DNA from: a virus
DNA length: 64,000 nt
Direction: 5' to 3' (one strand)
Virus record (IMG/VR): IMGVR_UViG_3300027793_000063
Coordinates: 1-64,000 of that record
Shown: positions 6,576-14,520 of the stretch, one piece after another
Numbering within the stretch: the stretch's first letter is position 1
Layout: each line of letters opens with the position of its first letter
Notes under the pieces: generated by a model
What the model was told of the DNA's origin: nothing
Seen by the model: the letters and a program-made list of their open reading frames with translations, nothing else
Database searches by the model: none
Made by a program: the position numbers and the translations under genes

Positions 6576-8517
6576 GTTTTTCCCACGCGTCCAGGTCGAC
6601 AGCCGACCTGACCACATCCCCGAACCACTGGTCGTCCCCCACGCCGATCCCGTGCTCTTTCGCGAGGTAGGCACGGACACGCTCCAGCGTGACGGGATGT
6701 TCAGAGACCAGCTCTTCGATCCGCCCCGCCTTGCCGTCCTTGTGTATGGACACCATCTTGTGATTCGCATCCTCATCGGCGGACAGCTGGAAGCTGCGCA
6801 GCTCGATGCGGTTGTCGTCGTAGCCGCTGCCTTTGCGCCCGTCGTGGCGCAAAGTCCAGACCACGTCTTCGTTGCGCGCAACCCAATCGATATCGTCGAT
6901 CACAGCGTTCACCCTGTAACGCAGCGCTCGCTTGATCTGCCCGCAGAACTCGAACAGCCAGACCGTCGCATCACGGAGGAATTCGCGCTCCTGGTCCTCT
7001 ATACTGTCCCCGTCGCCTTCGGTGTAGGCTTCGAACAATTCCGCTGTCAGCGTTCTTGCGACGTCGGCGATGCGATCAGGTTCGGTCTTGATGGTCGCGC
7101 GCAGATAGACGCTGTTCTCATCCATAGCAGAACTCCACGAAGAAAACTTCGTGTCGCCCAGCACAATCACGTCCGGATTGATCGTGATTGTGCGCGCGTC
7201 ACTCAGGTGCATGGCCACCTCGATGTTGTCCGCAAACTGATGCTGCGCCTTGCCCAACTGGTCGCTCAAATCCTCCTGCGCAATCTCCTTCCCGTCGATC
7301 TTCACGACCGCCCCCAGCAGCAGCGGAATGCTGTCATACCACGCGTAGCCGCGCATCTCGGCTCTCGTGCGGTAGGCGTTGATGTGCGCGTCTGGGTCTA
7401 CGGTCGCGTTGTGTTCGCCGATGAGATACTTCAAGAAGGCCCACGCGCCCGTCGCCGGGTCGATCAGCACGCGCGTATGCTCCCGACCGGTGTAATCCGC
7501 GTCGCCGTATGCCGCCAGGTTGAAGCCGGCTTCCGCGATGACCAGTCCGAACCGTTCCTTAGCGCGACGGTAGAGCGCGTATGGAAGGTCGTGCGTATCT
7601 CTGGGGTCGACCGTCTGCCGCATGATCAGCCACTGATAGATCGTGCGCTCGATCTCCTCCAGCAGCGCGGCGCGTCCGCTGTTGTGCTTCACCGCGTTGC
7701 GGGCCGGCAGCACCAGCTGAAGCACACGCGTGTGGAGCACGTCAACCTGCACCTCGACGTGACAGTGGCGCAGCCTGGGGATGATCTCGCCGAGATCTGC
7801 ACTGCCCCAGGTGATGGAGACGCCGCGAAAATTCAGCGTAACCCGCGCGTGATCGTCATACTGGTAGGAGACGCGATGCCGCGCCCCTATGCGCACACCA
7901 AGCTCCGGAACTTCCCGGACGGGCATCTGAGTGTCGTGCAGGAAGTCCTTGGGCTCGATCACAGTCGCGAGTCCATCGTCGATCTGCACGCTGACCTCCT
8001 GGATCCCGCAGAACTGTGCGGCTTCCATCAGCGCTGCGCGCAGGTTGACTACCTTCTGCGACTCCCACGCGAACTCCACAGAGAAGCCATCCAGATGCTC
8101 GATTTTCAACTGCTCGACGCCCACCTCGCCGCGGAACGCCGCCGGTGTGAATTCGGCCGTCCAGTCGCAGGAGTTCACCCAGACGCTCGGGATGTTCGAC
8201 AGGCAGAAGAAGCCCATACCAGCCGGGTCTTCCTCGTGCTCGACTTCGTCGCTCCATCCTCGGCCCGCCAGGCGCAGCAACGGCGCAGGACTCTCCAGGC
8301 CCTTGCCGTTGTCCGCGCATACGACGCAGGCGGCGCATCCGTCCTCCCCCTCCGTCAGATGCACGGTGACACGGGTGGCCCCGGCGCGGCGGGCGTTCTG
8401 CAGCAGTTCGACCCATACGGTGGTCGGGGACGCGTCGAATACGCGGTCGACTTTCTGCAAGAACCTCGGATCGACAGAGGCCCAGTGGATATTAGTTGGT
8501 GGTGGTGTAGTTGGCAT
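6568..8517 (-). CDS. GHKL-type ATPase (HSP90/MutL-like ATP-binding domain), copy 1
   Basis: 649 residues from ATG 8517; longer in-frame codons upstream lie inside the preceding gene. The N-terminal Bergerat fold is visible: N-box VELLQNARRAGATRVTVHL with Asn at ~41, G1 box CADNGKGL (Asp69, Gly71, Gly73), and G2 box AGMGFFCLSN (~99-108). Known GHKL ATPases use ATP-driven dimerisation; the remaining ~530 residues are not recognised, so substrate and role are open. There is no MutL endonuclease motif and no MORC zinc finger that I can see. The adjacent coiled-coil gene downstream may be a partner. A second GHKL gene lies at 31208-33034. Confidence 0.85.
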   Translation of the reverse strand: MPTTPPPTNIHWASVDPRFLQKVDRVFDASPTTVWVELLQNARRAGATRVTVHLTEGEDGCAACVVCADNGKGLESPAPLLRLAGRGWSDEVEHEEDPAGMGFFCLSNIPSVWVNSCDWTAEFTPAAFRGEVGVEQLKIEHLDGFSVEFAWESQKVVNLRAALMEAAQFCGIQEVSVQIDDGLATVIEPKDFLHDTQMPVREVPELGVRIGARHRVSYQYDDHARVTLNFRGVSITWGSADLGEIIPRLRHCHVEVQVDVLHTRVLQLVLPARNAVKHNSGRAALLEEIERTIYQWLIMRQTVDPRDTHDLPYALYRRAKERFGLVIAEAGFNLAAYGDADYTGREHTRVLIDPATGAWAFLKYLIGEHNATVDPDAHINAYRTRAEMRGYAWYDSIPLLLGAVVKIDGKEIAQEDLSDQLGKAQHQFADNIEVAMHLSDARTITINPDVIVLGDTKFSSWSSAMDENSVYLRATIKTEPDRIADVARTLTAELFEAYTEGDGDSIEDQEREFLRDATVWLFEFCGQIKRALRYRVNAVIDDIDWVARNEDVVWTLRHDGRKGSGYDDNRIELRSFQLSADEDANHKMVSIHKDGKAGRIEELVSEHPVTLERVRAYLAKEHGIGVGDDQWFGDVVRSAVDLDAWEKRQ

Positions 8518-8845
8518 TTGTGAAGTGGTTGAGTAGTCGTTCCGCTTTGAGCCGCCATCGAATGGCGGCTTTGATACAGGCAAGCATCGACGGGAAGTTG
8601 TCCGGGTTGAAGCGCTTCGTGATCTGGTTCCTGCAGCATCCGCGCCGTCCACGACCGCCGATGTAGGCCATCACCACGACGCCGGCGAGTCGCTTCCCGT
8701 GCGCGCTGTTGACCACCAGCGCAACGCCCGTGGGCAGTTCGATGTCCACGACGGTCCTGCCGTCCCAGACTTTCGCACGGCGGATTTTCTTCGTCGGAGA
8801 TTGCTTCGGCTTAGGCCGGTTGCAGTTCGCGTTGTGCCGGGGCAT
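8492..8845 (-). CDS. Basic hypothetical protein
   Basis: 117 residues from ATG 8845. N-terminal tail strongly basic (RPKPKQSPTKKIRRAKVWDG), then a beta-rich core (VVDIELPTGVALVVNSAHGK) and a second basic helix. It overlaps the GHKL gene by 26 bp. Composition suggests nucleic-acid binding, as inference only. Confidence 0.65.
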   Translation of the reverse strand: MPRHNANCNRPKPKQSPTKKIRRAKVWDGRTVVDIELPTGVALVVNSAHGKRLAGVVVMAYIGGRGRRGCCRNQITKRFNPDNFPSMLACIKAAIRWRLKAERLLNHFTNANYTTTN

Positions 8846-9128
8846 ATGCGTCGATTTCTTCTTCCTCCTCCAGCGTCTCCAGCGGCGCGAATCGTTCCTG
8901 CTTGAACGCCAGTTCCTCCCCGCCCTTGTGAGTCGGGTCGACGTCGTTCTTCAGCTCTTCGAGCAGCAACGCGACGGTCGCAGAATCTGAGCCCCGGATC
9001 GTCTCGCGCCGCAGACACACCTCCCGGATGGTGTAGATGTTGCCCTTCTTCGGAAGCTGCCTGAAGACTTTGACGAACATCGGAGTGAAGTCGTCGTTGA
9101 TGCAAACTACCTTGTCGCCTTTGTTCAT
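8811..9128 (-). CDS. Conserved phage protein of the GDKVVCINDDF...LPKKGNIYTIRE type
   Basis: 105 residues from ATG 9128 in ATGA overlap with the upstream gene. The pattern MNKGDKVVCINDDF, then LPKKGNIYTIREV, a LLLEEL segment and FAPLETLEE near the end matches a small conserved family (SH3-like barrel by appearance) common in phages and prophages. Function not known. Confidence 0.8.
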   Translation of the reverse strand: MNKGDKVVCINDDFTPMFVKVFRQLPKKGNIYTIREVCLRRETIRGSDSATVALLLEELKNDVDPTHKGGEELAFKQERFAPLETLEEEEEIDAYAPAQRELQPA

Positions 9129-9853
9129 GGTGTGGTTGGTGTGGTTGGGTGGTGTCTCTCGAAGTATGATGCCCGTTTCGCAAGTCGCTCGATGCGTGCC
9201 TGCAGCGATGCAGCCTGCAGGCGCAGACCAGCCGTATCGACGGGCGTGCCGTAGCGTTTGTGCAGCAACGCAGCCGCTTCCTGTTCCGACGTCGCGTCCC
9301 AACAGCAGATCGTCACCGCGCCGTCGCGCACTTGGATCGTCACGTTCCCGCGCAGATGCCACACGCTGCAATACCCAGCCGAAGACCCAAAGATCAGATC
9401 CATGAGCTGGCTGCATCCGTCCTCTGTTGCAACTTCGACCTGCTGCCAGAATTGGAACTCCGAGCACGATGGAACCACCCCGATCCCGCTGCGCAGGACA
9501 TCCTCGATCTGCCGGGTCGTCTCGAACTGGAAGTCCACTTCCGTTACGCCTTGCGTGCCGTATTTCGCCTCCGGCAGCAGAATCGCGCTGTCGTCGTCGA
9601 CGGAGCCTCCATACTGCCTGGCCCCGATCGCCAGCAGCAGTTGATCCGCCGGTAGCAGTTCAACGGGCAGTCCTCGCAGCCAGCGTGAGGCGAGCGCCAT
9701 GTGCGGGTCGAGAGGGGCACGCCCGAACACGTGTCGCCAGCCCTTCTCGTTCAGCAGCAGCCTGTCGAATGGATACGGATGCTTCTCCTGCAAGGTCGCG
9801 CATAGCGCCTCGTCCAGCAGTTCAATCGTCAGTAGTTTATTGGGTCGGTTCAT
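9125..9853 (-). CDS. Hypothetical protein
   Basis: 242 residues from ATG 9853, leader TAACCAAATACA without Shine-Dalgarno. Ends in a helical coiled segment (LRLQAASLQARIERLAKRAS) and a TTPTTP tail encoded by the C/A-rich leader of the next gene. No family recognised. Confidence 0.8.
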   Translation of the reverse strand: MNRPNKLLTIELLDEALCATLQEKHPYPFDRLLLNEKGWRHVFGRAPLDPHMALASRWLRGLPVELLPADQLLLAIGARQYGGSVDDDSAILLPEAKYGTQGVTEVDFQFETTRQIEDVLRSGIGVVPSCSEFQFWQQVEVATEDGCSQLMDLIFGSSAGYCSVWHLRGNVTIQVRDGAVTICCWDATSEQEAAALLHKRYGTPVDTAGLRLQAASLQARIERLAKRASYFERHHPTTPTTP

Positions 9854-9862
9854 TGTATTTGG

Positions 9863-10183
9863 TTACCAGGCAAAGTCCTCCGAGCGCACTTCCGTCAGCT
9901 TCCCCGGCATCAGCAGATTGCCTGGAGTCTGACCGGCCCGCCAGGCGCGCGGCACGGCGTGGACCATGCCGTCCGAGGACCCTGTGGACCCCAGCCAGCG
10001 CGTTGTCCAGCCGTCCGGCAGCAGGACCTCATAGTCGAACAGGCTCGGGAACAGTTCCGTCTTGCGTCTGGCGCGGGCCGCCTCTTCGGCTTTGCACGAG
10101 ACGCTCCACAAGGACACCGGTTCCGTGCGCCCACGCAGGTAATTGTGGACTGCTTGCTGCGCTTCTTTTTGGCCGCGTCTCAC
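9863..10183 (-). CDS. Hypothetical protein
   Basis: 106 residues; start at 10183 overlaps the upstream stop (10180). Basic helical N-terminus, then a segment rich in Trp (DGWTTRWLGSTGSSDG). Unrecognised. Confidence 0.7.
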   Translation of the reverse strand: MRRGQKEAQQAVHNYLRGRTEPVSLWSVSCKAEEAARARRKTELFPSLFDYEVLLPDGWTTRWLGSTGSSDGMVHAVPRAWRAGQTPGNLLMPGKLTEVRSEDFAW

Positions 10184-11013
10184 GGCAACTCCTCTCCGTC
10201 CGGAATCGACAGCTGCGACGGCTCACAATCAAAGACGTTGTCGACCTGGTCCCGCACCTGAATCATTCCCTTGTCATGACCGGCGACAGTTCCCCGGAAT
10301 GCGTGAGCGAAGTCGCCGTCCTTGGGCTCGGCGTCGACGCTGATACCCACAGGGTAGCACGCGCGATCGATTTTCGTGTTCTCAGGCGGCGTGCCGTCTC
10401 CCTCGTAGCGGCGAGGCTCGGACTCCGCAGGCGAGACGCCTTTTCTCCTGCGGTAGAATCCCTCGGGAAACACCGGCGCCTCGGGTCCGCCGATAACTCT
10501 GCCGCACGTCCCTGCAAACACCTCACTATGCGCGTCAGCGCTCAGCCAAACATGATCCCCCGCCTGCAGCGCAGTGCCGCGCGGGATAATCTCCCAGTCC
10601 GGGTGCGGTGTAAGATCCGGCTTTATCCGGTCATCCAACTGAGGGATTGCAAGATACGCCGGGACTCCTGGTGCTTTCGCCTCTCCGTATGCGACGGTCT
10701 GCACGGCAGCGAGGACTGTATGCACACGTGAATAGGCTGCCTTGATATTGACCGGCAGCTCCGAGTAGCGCGGATCCTGCCCAATCTGGATGTCCACGTA
10801 TTCCAGCGCCGCCACCACCTGCTCAAAGTTGTTACCCCAGTGCGCGATGAGGGAGGCCCTCGCTTCCCGCTCTTCGACTGTTCCATCGCATAAGTCGGTC
10901 TCCGCAAACGAGCGGCTCATATCTGCGCAGGTCACGACTCTGTGGCTGATCGGACACACCGATAAGCGCGACAGGTTCGCCTGCTTTGCAAGATCTTCGT
11001 AGGTTGTTTTCAT
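10180..11013 (-). CDS. Hypothetical protein
   Basis: 277 residues from ATG 11013 (MKTTYEDLAKQAN). Helical N-terminal half (EREARASLIAHWGNNFEQVV) and a beta-rich C-terminal half (HDKGMIQVRDQVDNVFDCEP). ATG 11034 is an in-frame alternative that would overlap the upstream gene. No family recognised. Confidence 0.8.
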   Translation of the reverse strand: MKTTYEDLAKQANLSRLSVCPISHRVVTCADMSRSFAETDLCDGTVEEREARASLIAHWGNNFEQVVAALEYVDIQIGQDPRYSELPVNIKAAYSRVHTVLAAVQTVAYGEAKAPGVPAYLAIPQLDDRIKPDLTPHPDWEIIPRGTALQAGDHVWLSADAHSEVFAGTCGRVIGGPEAPVFPEGFYRRRKGVSPAESEPRRYEGDGTPPENTKIDRACYPVGISVDAEPKDGDFAHAFRGTVAGHDKGMIQVRDQVDNVFDCEPSQLSIPDGEELP

Positions 11014-11026
11014 GGGTGTATGCGGT

Positions 11027-11446
11027 TCACGCATCGGTCCGGCAGTTGAAGTCCAGGCTGGTGGCGAGCGAAAGGCCGTCACGTCTGCATACGGTGTCCG
11101 CTTTGTGTAGCGCGATCCGGTAGCCCAACTCTCCGCCGCAACAAGTCACGACGGTCAGCTCCCTGCCTTTAGCGGTCAGAGCGGTGTAGATGTAGAGACC
11201 CTCCGGAGGCACGACACGTACGAACTCCGGAGGCGGCAGCGAGCGCATGCGCTCCATCACCTGCTTCTCCATGTCGCACACCTGGCTTACCAGCTTGTCG
11301 AATTTCTCCTGCAGGCGGTTCTGCTTCGTGTAGTCCACCTCAGATTCGTCGGCCCGGGTCGAGCGGTTGGTGTCCATCTCGTCCTCGTAGGCTTCCTCGG
11401 CCGCATCTCTGCGGGACTTCATCTTGCTCAGTTTTGCGTAGCTCAT
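11027..11446 (-). CDS. Coiled-coil hypothetical protein
   Basis: 139 residues from ATG 11446. Highly charged N-terminal helix (SKMKSRRDAAEEAYEDEMDT) followed by a coiled-coil-like stretch and a compact beta-rich end. Its leader is a duplicated copy of the upstream gene's last codons and stop. Confidence 0.75.
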   Translation of the reverse strand: MSYAKLSKMKSRRDAAEEAYEDEMDTNRSTRADESEVDYTKQNRLQEKFDKLVSQVCDMEKQVMERMRSLPPPEFVRVVPPEGLYIYTALTAKGRELTVVTCCGGELGYRIALHKADTVCRRDGLSLATSLDFNCRTDA

Positions 11447-11447
11447 G

Positions 11448-11480
11448 TTTTTATGTGGTGAATTTTTTATGTGGTGAATT
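11448..11480 (-). repeat. 17-bp tandem duplication spanning stop codon and leader
   Basis: TTTTTATGTGGTGAATT occurs twice (11448-11464 and 11464-11480, plus strand). On the sense strand this is TTCACCACATAAAAA repeated: the first copy holds the upstream gene's final codons and TAA stop, the second serves as leader for ATG 11446. Confidence 0.9.
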
Positions 11481-12039
11481 CGTGCCTCTCGACTGTGAAC
11501 TGTCCGACGTATTTGCCGCGTTGGTATGCCTCAACCTTCCAGCCGTCCATGCGGTTGCGCGCCCATACCATCCGCTGCACCTCCAGCCTCCAGCGGCGCC
11601 ACTTCTTGACGCCAGCCTTGTTGTGCGACAGGTCGATCTCGCCAGTCAGCACAGCCTCACGGACAATTCCGATGTTCGCCCGGCTGCGTCCCCGCGGCGA
11701 CCGCCCGTTGTTGATTACGATCTGACGCACCCGTTCCCGGGTGATGCCGAGCCTCGCCCCGATGGATATCAGCGTATCGCCGCGGTCAAACAGTCGCAGC
11801 AGTTCCGAGTGGTCCAGGATCTTCCTGATCTTGCAATTCGGCGTCCCTTTCCTGAAACCCCTCCGACGTATCGCAACGCCGGCGATCCGCAGGTAACGCA
11901 GCAGTGTGACACTGCTGAAGCCCGCCTCCTTGCTGAGCGCCTCCGCGGTCTCGCCCGCCTCGTAGCGCGGAGCGAAGCCGCGAACAACAGCGAGGCGGCG
12001 CTGCACATGCTCTTCGCGGACGGATCGTTTCGCGCTCAT
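11467..12039 (-). CDS. Helix-turn-helix protein with sigma-70 region-4-like motif
   Basis: 190 residues; ATG 12039 overlaps the upstream stop (ATGA). Two helix-turn-helix segments are visible: residues ~33-52 (AEALSKEAGFSSVTLLRYLR) and ~90-110 (LISIGARLGITRERVRQIVI). The second carries the TRERVRQI signature of sigma region 4.2 recognition helices and matches TRERTRQI in the protein at 3659-4558. The C-terminus is basic and Trp-rich (KKWRRWRLEVQRMVWARNR). Likely a DNA-binding transcription regulator or reduced sigma-like factor. Confidence 0.78.
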   Translation of the reverse strand: MSAKRSVREEHVQRRLAVVRGFAPRYEAGETAEALSKEAGFSSVTLLRYLRIAGVAIRRRGFRKGTPNCKIRKILDHSELLRLFDRGDTLISIGARLGITRERVRQIVINNGRSPRGRSRANIGIVREAVLTGEIDLSHNKAGVKKWRRWRLEVQRMVWARNRMDGWKVEAYQRGKYVGQFTVERHEFTT

Positions 12040-12362
12040 CCGTAATCCTTTCCGTCGATCACCGGGATGACGAAGTGGTCGGTGCCGTGCACCCAGCGCA
12101 CGAATGCCATCGCCGCCGCCTCGGTCTCGGCCAGCAGGACCGTGTCGTGGATGGCCTGCTCGCATCCGGTGACTGGGCCGCTGGTTGTGCCGCGGCGACG
12201 TGCGGGGTGCATGTGCCGGAACCGCTTCAGGTCCTTCGGGATGTTCCACTCGACGTGGCAGTTGAGGCAGCGCAGAGCTTTTCCAGGGATCCGTTCGTGG
12301 CGGTAGACGCGACAACGCGGACATTCGATCGCCAACTTTGGGTCAGCGCAGGTGTGGTTCAT
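12036..12362 (-). CDS. Zinc-ribbon hypothetical protein
   Basis: 108 residues from ATG 12362, behind a C/A-rich leader (AAAACCAACCAAAACAAA). Zinc ribbon CPRC (~15-18) and CLNC (~32-35). C-terminal region helical. Coupled to the HTH gene downstream. Confidence 0.7.
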   Translation of the reverse strand: MNHTCADPKLAIECPRCRVYRHERIPGKALRCLNCHVEWNIPKDLKRFRHMHPARRRGTTSGPVTGCEQAIHDTVLLAETEAAAMAFVRWVHGTDHFVIPVIDGKDYG

Positions 12363-12388
12363 TTTGTTTTGGTTGGTTTTCTGTCGTG

Positions 12389-12667
12389 TTACCGAGGCGA
12401 TGCGTTCTTCTCGAACCCACAGCGCGAGCGCGTGAATTGCTTTCCGGTGTCGGTAGCGGTGTAGCGAACGGCGTAGTCCTCGACCTCGGTCACCGTGACC
12501 TCGCGTCCGTCCAGCCACCACGCGCGATGCCTGACGTTCAGCAGTCCGTGGTTGCGCTCTCGCTTGAGGCGTAGCCTCCGTGCTGCCAGGGTATCCAGAG
12601 TCCAGTTTAGCAGCACGGAAGCGGCGATGATCGCCGCGCAGATGCACAGGATGGTTTCAGTATTCAT
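12389..12667 (-). CDS. Small membrane protein
   Basis: 92 residues from ATG 12667. An N-terminal hydrophobic helix (ILCICAAIIAASVLLNWTLD) predicts one membrane span, followed by a basic cytoplasmic-type linker and a soluble tail. Its leader (CAACAACAATCTCCACACC) is C/A-rich. Confidence 0.75.
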   Translation of the reverse strand: MNTETILCICAAIIAASVLLNWTLDTLAARRLRLKRERNHGLLNVRHRAWWLDGREVTVTEVEDYAVRYTATDTGKQFTRSRCGFEKNASPR

Positions 12668-12809
12668 GGTGTGGAGATTGTTGTTGGGGTCTGCGTTTGT
12701 CGTTTTCGAATTCCTTCATCCGCTCGTCGTAGCCCTTCTGCCAGTGCGCCTTCAGCTCATCCGCATCCTCCCCGACGAACTCCGGCGTGACTGCGCGATA
12801 GGCGTTCAT
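12657..12809 (-). CDS. Very small acidic/basic helical protein
   Basis: 50 residues, MNAYRAVTPEFVGEDADELK to ...QQSPHHEY. ATG 12809 overlaps the upstream stop (ATGA), and its end overlaps the next start by 11 bp. Position in a fully coupled series supports it as real. Function unknown. Confidence 0.6.
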   Translation of the reverse strand: MNAYRAVTPEFVGEDADELKAHWQKGYDERMKEFENDKRRPQQQSPHHEY

Positions 12810-12916
12810 GATGCACCAGAGGCATCGTCCCGGCCCATGCTCTCGCAGATGTCCCGAAACCCATTGTGCATGAAGGTCGCGCGGATCTCCTCGCGGATTG
12901 CTTCGTCATCAGACAT
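12806..12916 (-). CDS. 36-residue protein
   Basis: MSDDEAIREEIRATFMHNGF to ...DDASGAS, ATG 12916 with leader CTCACCACACC. Ends in ATGA overlap with the 50-residue gene. Short and helical; real by context only. Confidence 0.5.
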   Translation of the reverse strand: MSDDEAIREEIRATFMHNGFRDICESMGRDDASGAS

Positions 12917-13454
12917 GGTGTGGTGAGAACGGTTGAGGTTGCAGCCGCTGCACGCACTCGGTGAGGCAGATGGGTTTGTATCCCACGCATGGCGCTCCGA
13001 CGTCCATGGATCTTCCCGACCCAAGCAGGTGACCGTGGCTGTGCCCGTAGAAGTGGTAAGCCCCGTGGTGCGAGTTGCGCCACACCCGGTGCGCGTAGTG
13101 GCTGAGATACATCTTCACGTCGTTGTTCACCCGCACGTAGCGTGCCTCATGGGCCTCATCGAACAGGTCCCGGTGTTTCCATGCCACCTTGTCGTCGTGG
13201 TTCCCTCGAATCAGGATGACCTTCCCGCTACGACTGCGCAGCGCGCCCATGAGCACCTCCAGGTCCTTCTTCTTGGCGGCCACGTCTCCCAGTATCCACA
13301 GCGTAATGCCGGGGCGCATGACGTCAGCACACGCGGCCCGCATGCAGCCGTCGTGGTGCTCGATGTCGTCGAACGGACGCTTGTCGTGCCGCAGGATGTT
13401 CGCGTGTCCAAGATGCAGATCCGAGATCAGGTAGTGACGGTCGGTCTCGTTCAT
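12909..13454 (-). CDS. Metallophosphoesterase
   Basis: 181 residues from ATG 13454 (ATGA overlap upstream). Calcineurin-like phosphoesterase motifs are clear: DLHLGH (Asp12, His14), a GDVA segment, IRGNHDD, and a C-terminal FYGHSHGH. These ligate two metal ions in phosphoesterases acting on phosphomono- or diesters. The size suits the small single-domain phage and bacterial forms; the substrate cannot be read from sequence. Confidence 0.9.
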   Translation of the reverse strand: MNETDRHYLISDLHLGHANILRHDKRPFDDIEHHDGCMRAACADVMRPGITLWILGDVAAKKKDLEVLMGALRSRSGKVILIRGNHDDKVAWKHRDLFDEAHEARYVRVNNDVKMYLSHYAHRVWRNSHHGAYHFYGHSHGHLLGSGRSMDVGAPCVGYKPICLTECVQRLQPQPFSPHHV

Positions 13455-13654
13455 TTGCGTCCACTCCACTTTCTGCCCTTGCGGAGCCACTGGCGGGCAC
13501 ACTCCACTGCGTGCTCCAATGGTCGATGGTCGTCGGAGTCCGTGATTTCCACGATCTCCCGCAGCAGCTTACACGCCTGTCGTCCTTCCTGCGTGATCAC
13601 CCGTATCGCGGCGCGAGCTGCCACAAGAGCAGATGCAGTTTCACTTTCTTTCAT
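13451..13654 (-). CDS. Hypothetical small helical protein
   Basis: 67 residues from ATG 13654, in ATGA overlap with the stop of the gene at 13651. Entirely helical (VAARAAIRVITQEGRQACKL) with a basic C-terminus. The frame continues open upstream into a relic reading LPWPAKEIGAWKVEC (see the next gene). Confidence 0.6.
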   Translation of the reverse strand: MKESETASALVAARAAIRVITQEGRQACKLLREIVEITDSDDHRPLEHAVECARQWLRKGRKWSGRK

Positions 13655-13911
13655 TTTTTGCAGTTGATTTCGATCGAGCGCAGGTCGTCCGGCTGTCGTG
13701 CATGCCGTATGCGCTCCGCAGATGACGCACTCCACCTTCCAAGCGCCGATCTCCTTCGCCGGCCACGGTAGCGGCGCGCGGCAGAACAATGCGCCGCACA
13801 GCGAACTCCGCCATGCGGGCGCGGGTCTGTTTCGCAGTCCAGATCATAGCCACAGTTCCAGCATCGGTATGCGGTTTCCAGATTGCGCTCGTTGCATTTG
13901 AGACAGTTCAT
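13651..13911 (-). CDS. Zinc-ribbon protein containing an out-of-frame relic of a second domain
   Basis: 86 residues from ATG 13911. Residues 1-27 form a double-CxxC ribbon (CLKCNERNLETAYRCWNCGY). Downstream, the DNA encodes a segment closely matching the C-terminus of the gene at 15690-16154 (LPWPAKEIGAWKVEC...CTTAGRP), but here in another frame. The last codons (PDDLRSIEINCKK and stop) return to the ribbon frame. The current reading frame is thus a chimera with a nonsense basic middle. Confidence 0.6.
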   Translation of the reverse strand: MNCLKCNERNLETAYRCWNCGYDLDCETDPRPHGGVRCAAHCSAARRYRGRRRRSALGRWSASSAERIRHARQPDDLRSIEINCKK

Positions 13912-14438
13912 GGGTGTGCTTTGGTAGCGCCGTTCCCGGCGGAGTCGGTGAGCTTTTCGTCGTATTTCCTTCCCTCCGTGGCGACGGCTTCACCCTTCGG
14001 AAGCTCCACACGCGTTCCTAGAACTGGCACCGGGAACTTTGGCAAGCGGTCAAGCAAGCCAGCGGGCACGTTGCCCACAGAGCCAATGACACCCCACGCT
14101 GGCGGTATCTTCGCGCGGCACCCGCTCTTAAAGTCAATCCGGTCTTGCGCGACAATAATTGATCCGGCGCCGTGTTCGTTGTAGGGCGACAAGTGCCCTC
14201 CATCAATCAAGGCCAGCGCGAGCAGTCGCTTCGCTCTCGCATTGAAGCTCATGTAGTGGCCCTGGCACAGATTCGCCGGGCGTCCGGCTACCATGTGGTA
14301 TTTCTCATCCATCACCGCGTGCGCGGCGATGGTGTTCGGGATTCGTGCGCGGCAGGTATGTGGACACCGTGCGCCTGTCTTGCGGCACTTGGCTTCGCAC
14401 TGCGCGTGCCAGTCGGTCGGATAGTATGGGATGCTCAT
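13908..14438 (-). CDS. Cysteine/histidine-rich hypothetical protein
   Basis: 176 residues from ATG 14438 (a TTG at 14462 is less likely). The first half contains CEAKCRKTGARCPHTCRARI and LCQGHYMSFN, suggesting bound zinc. Overlaps the zinc-ribbon gene downstream (ATGA). No family recognised. Confidence 0.7.
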   Translation of the reverse strand: MSIPYYPTDWHAQCEAKCRKTGARCPHTCRARIPNTIAAHAVMDEKYHMVAGRPANLCQGHYMSFNARAKRLLALALIDGGHLSPYNEHGAGSIIVAQDRIDFKSGCRAKIPPAWGVIGSVGNVPAGLLDRLPKFPVPVLGTRVELPKGEAVATEGRKYDEKLTDSAGNGATKAHP

Positions 14439-14520
14439 AGGAAGAAACTCCGCCCACTCCAAGGGGCATTCTGCTTTGAATAACGGTCGTGAACTTCAAC
14501 GGCGGAAAGATAACTAGAGG

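Noticed and set aside
6532-8523. 663-codon open frame on the plus strand
   Set aside because: Antisense to the other GHKL ATPase; same reasoning. High GC with biased third positions keeps antisense frames open.
13651-13654. AAAAAATGA as a programmed frameshift site
   Set aside because: The A-run is followed at once by a stop/start ATGA overlap like most junctions here; reinitiation is the simpler reading.
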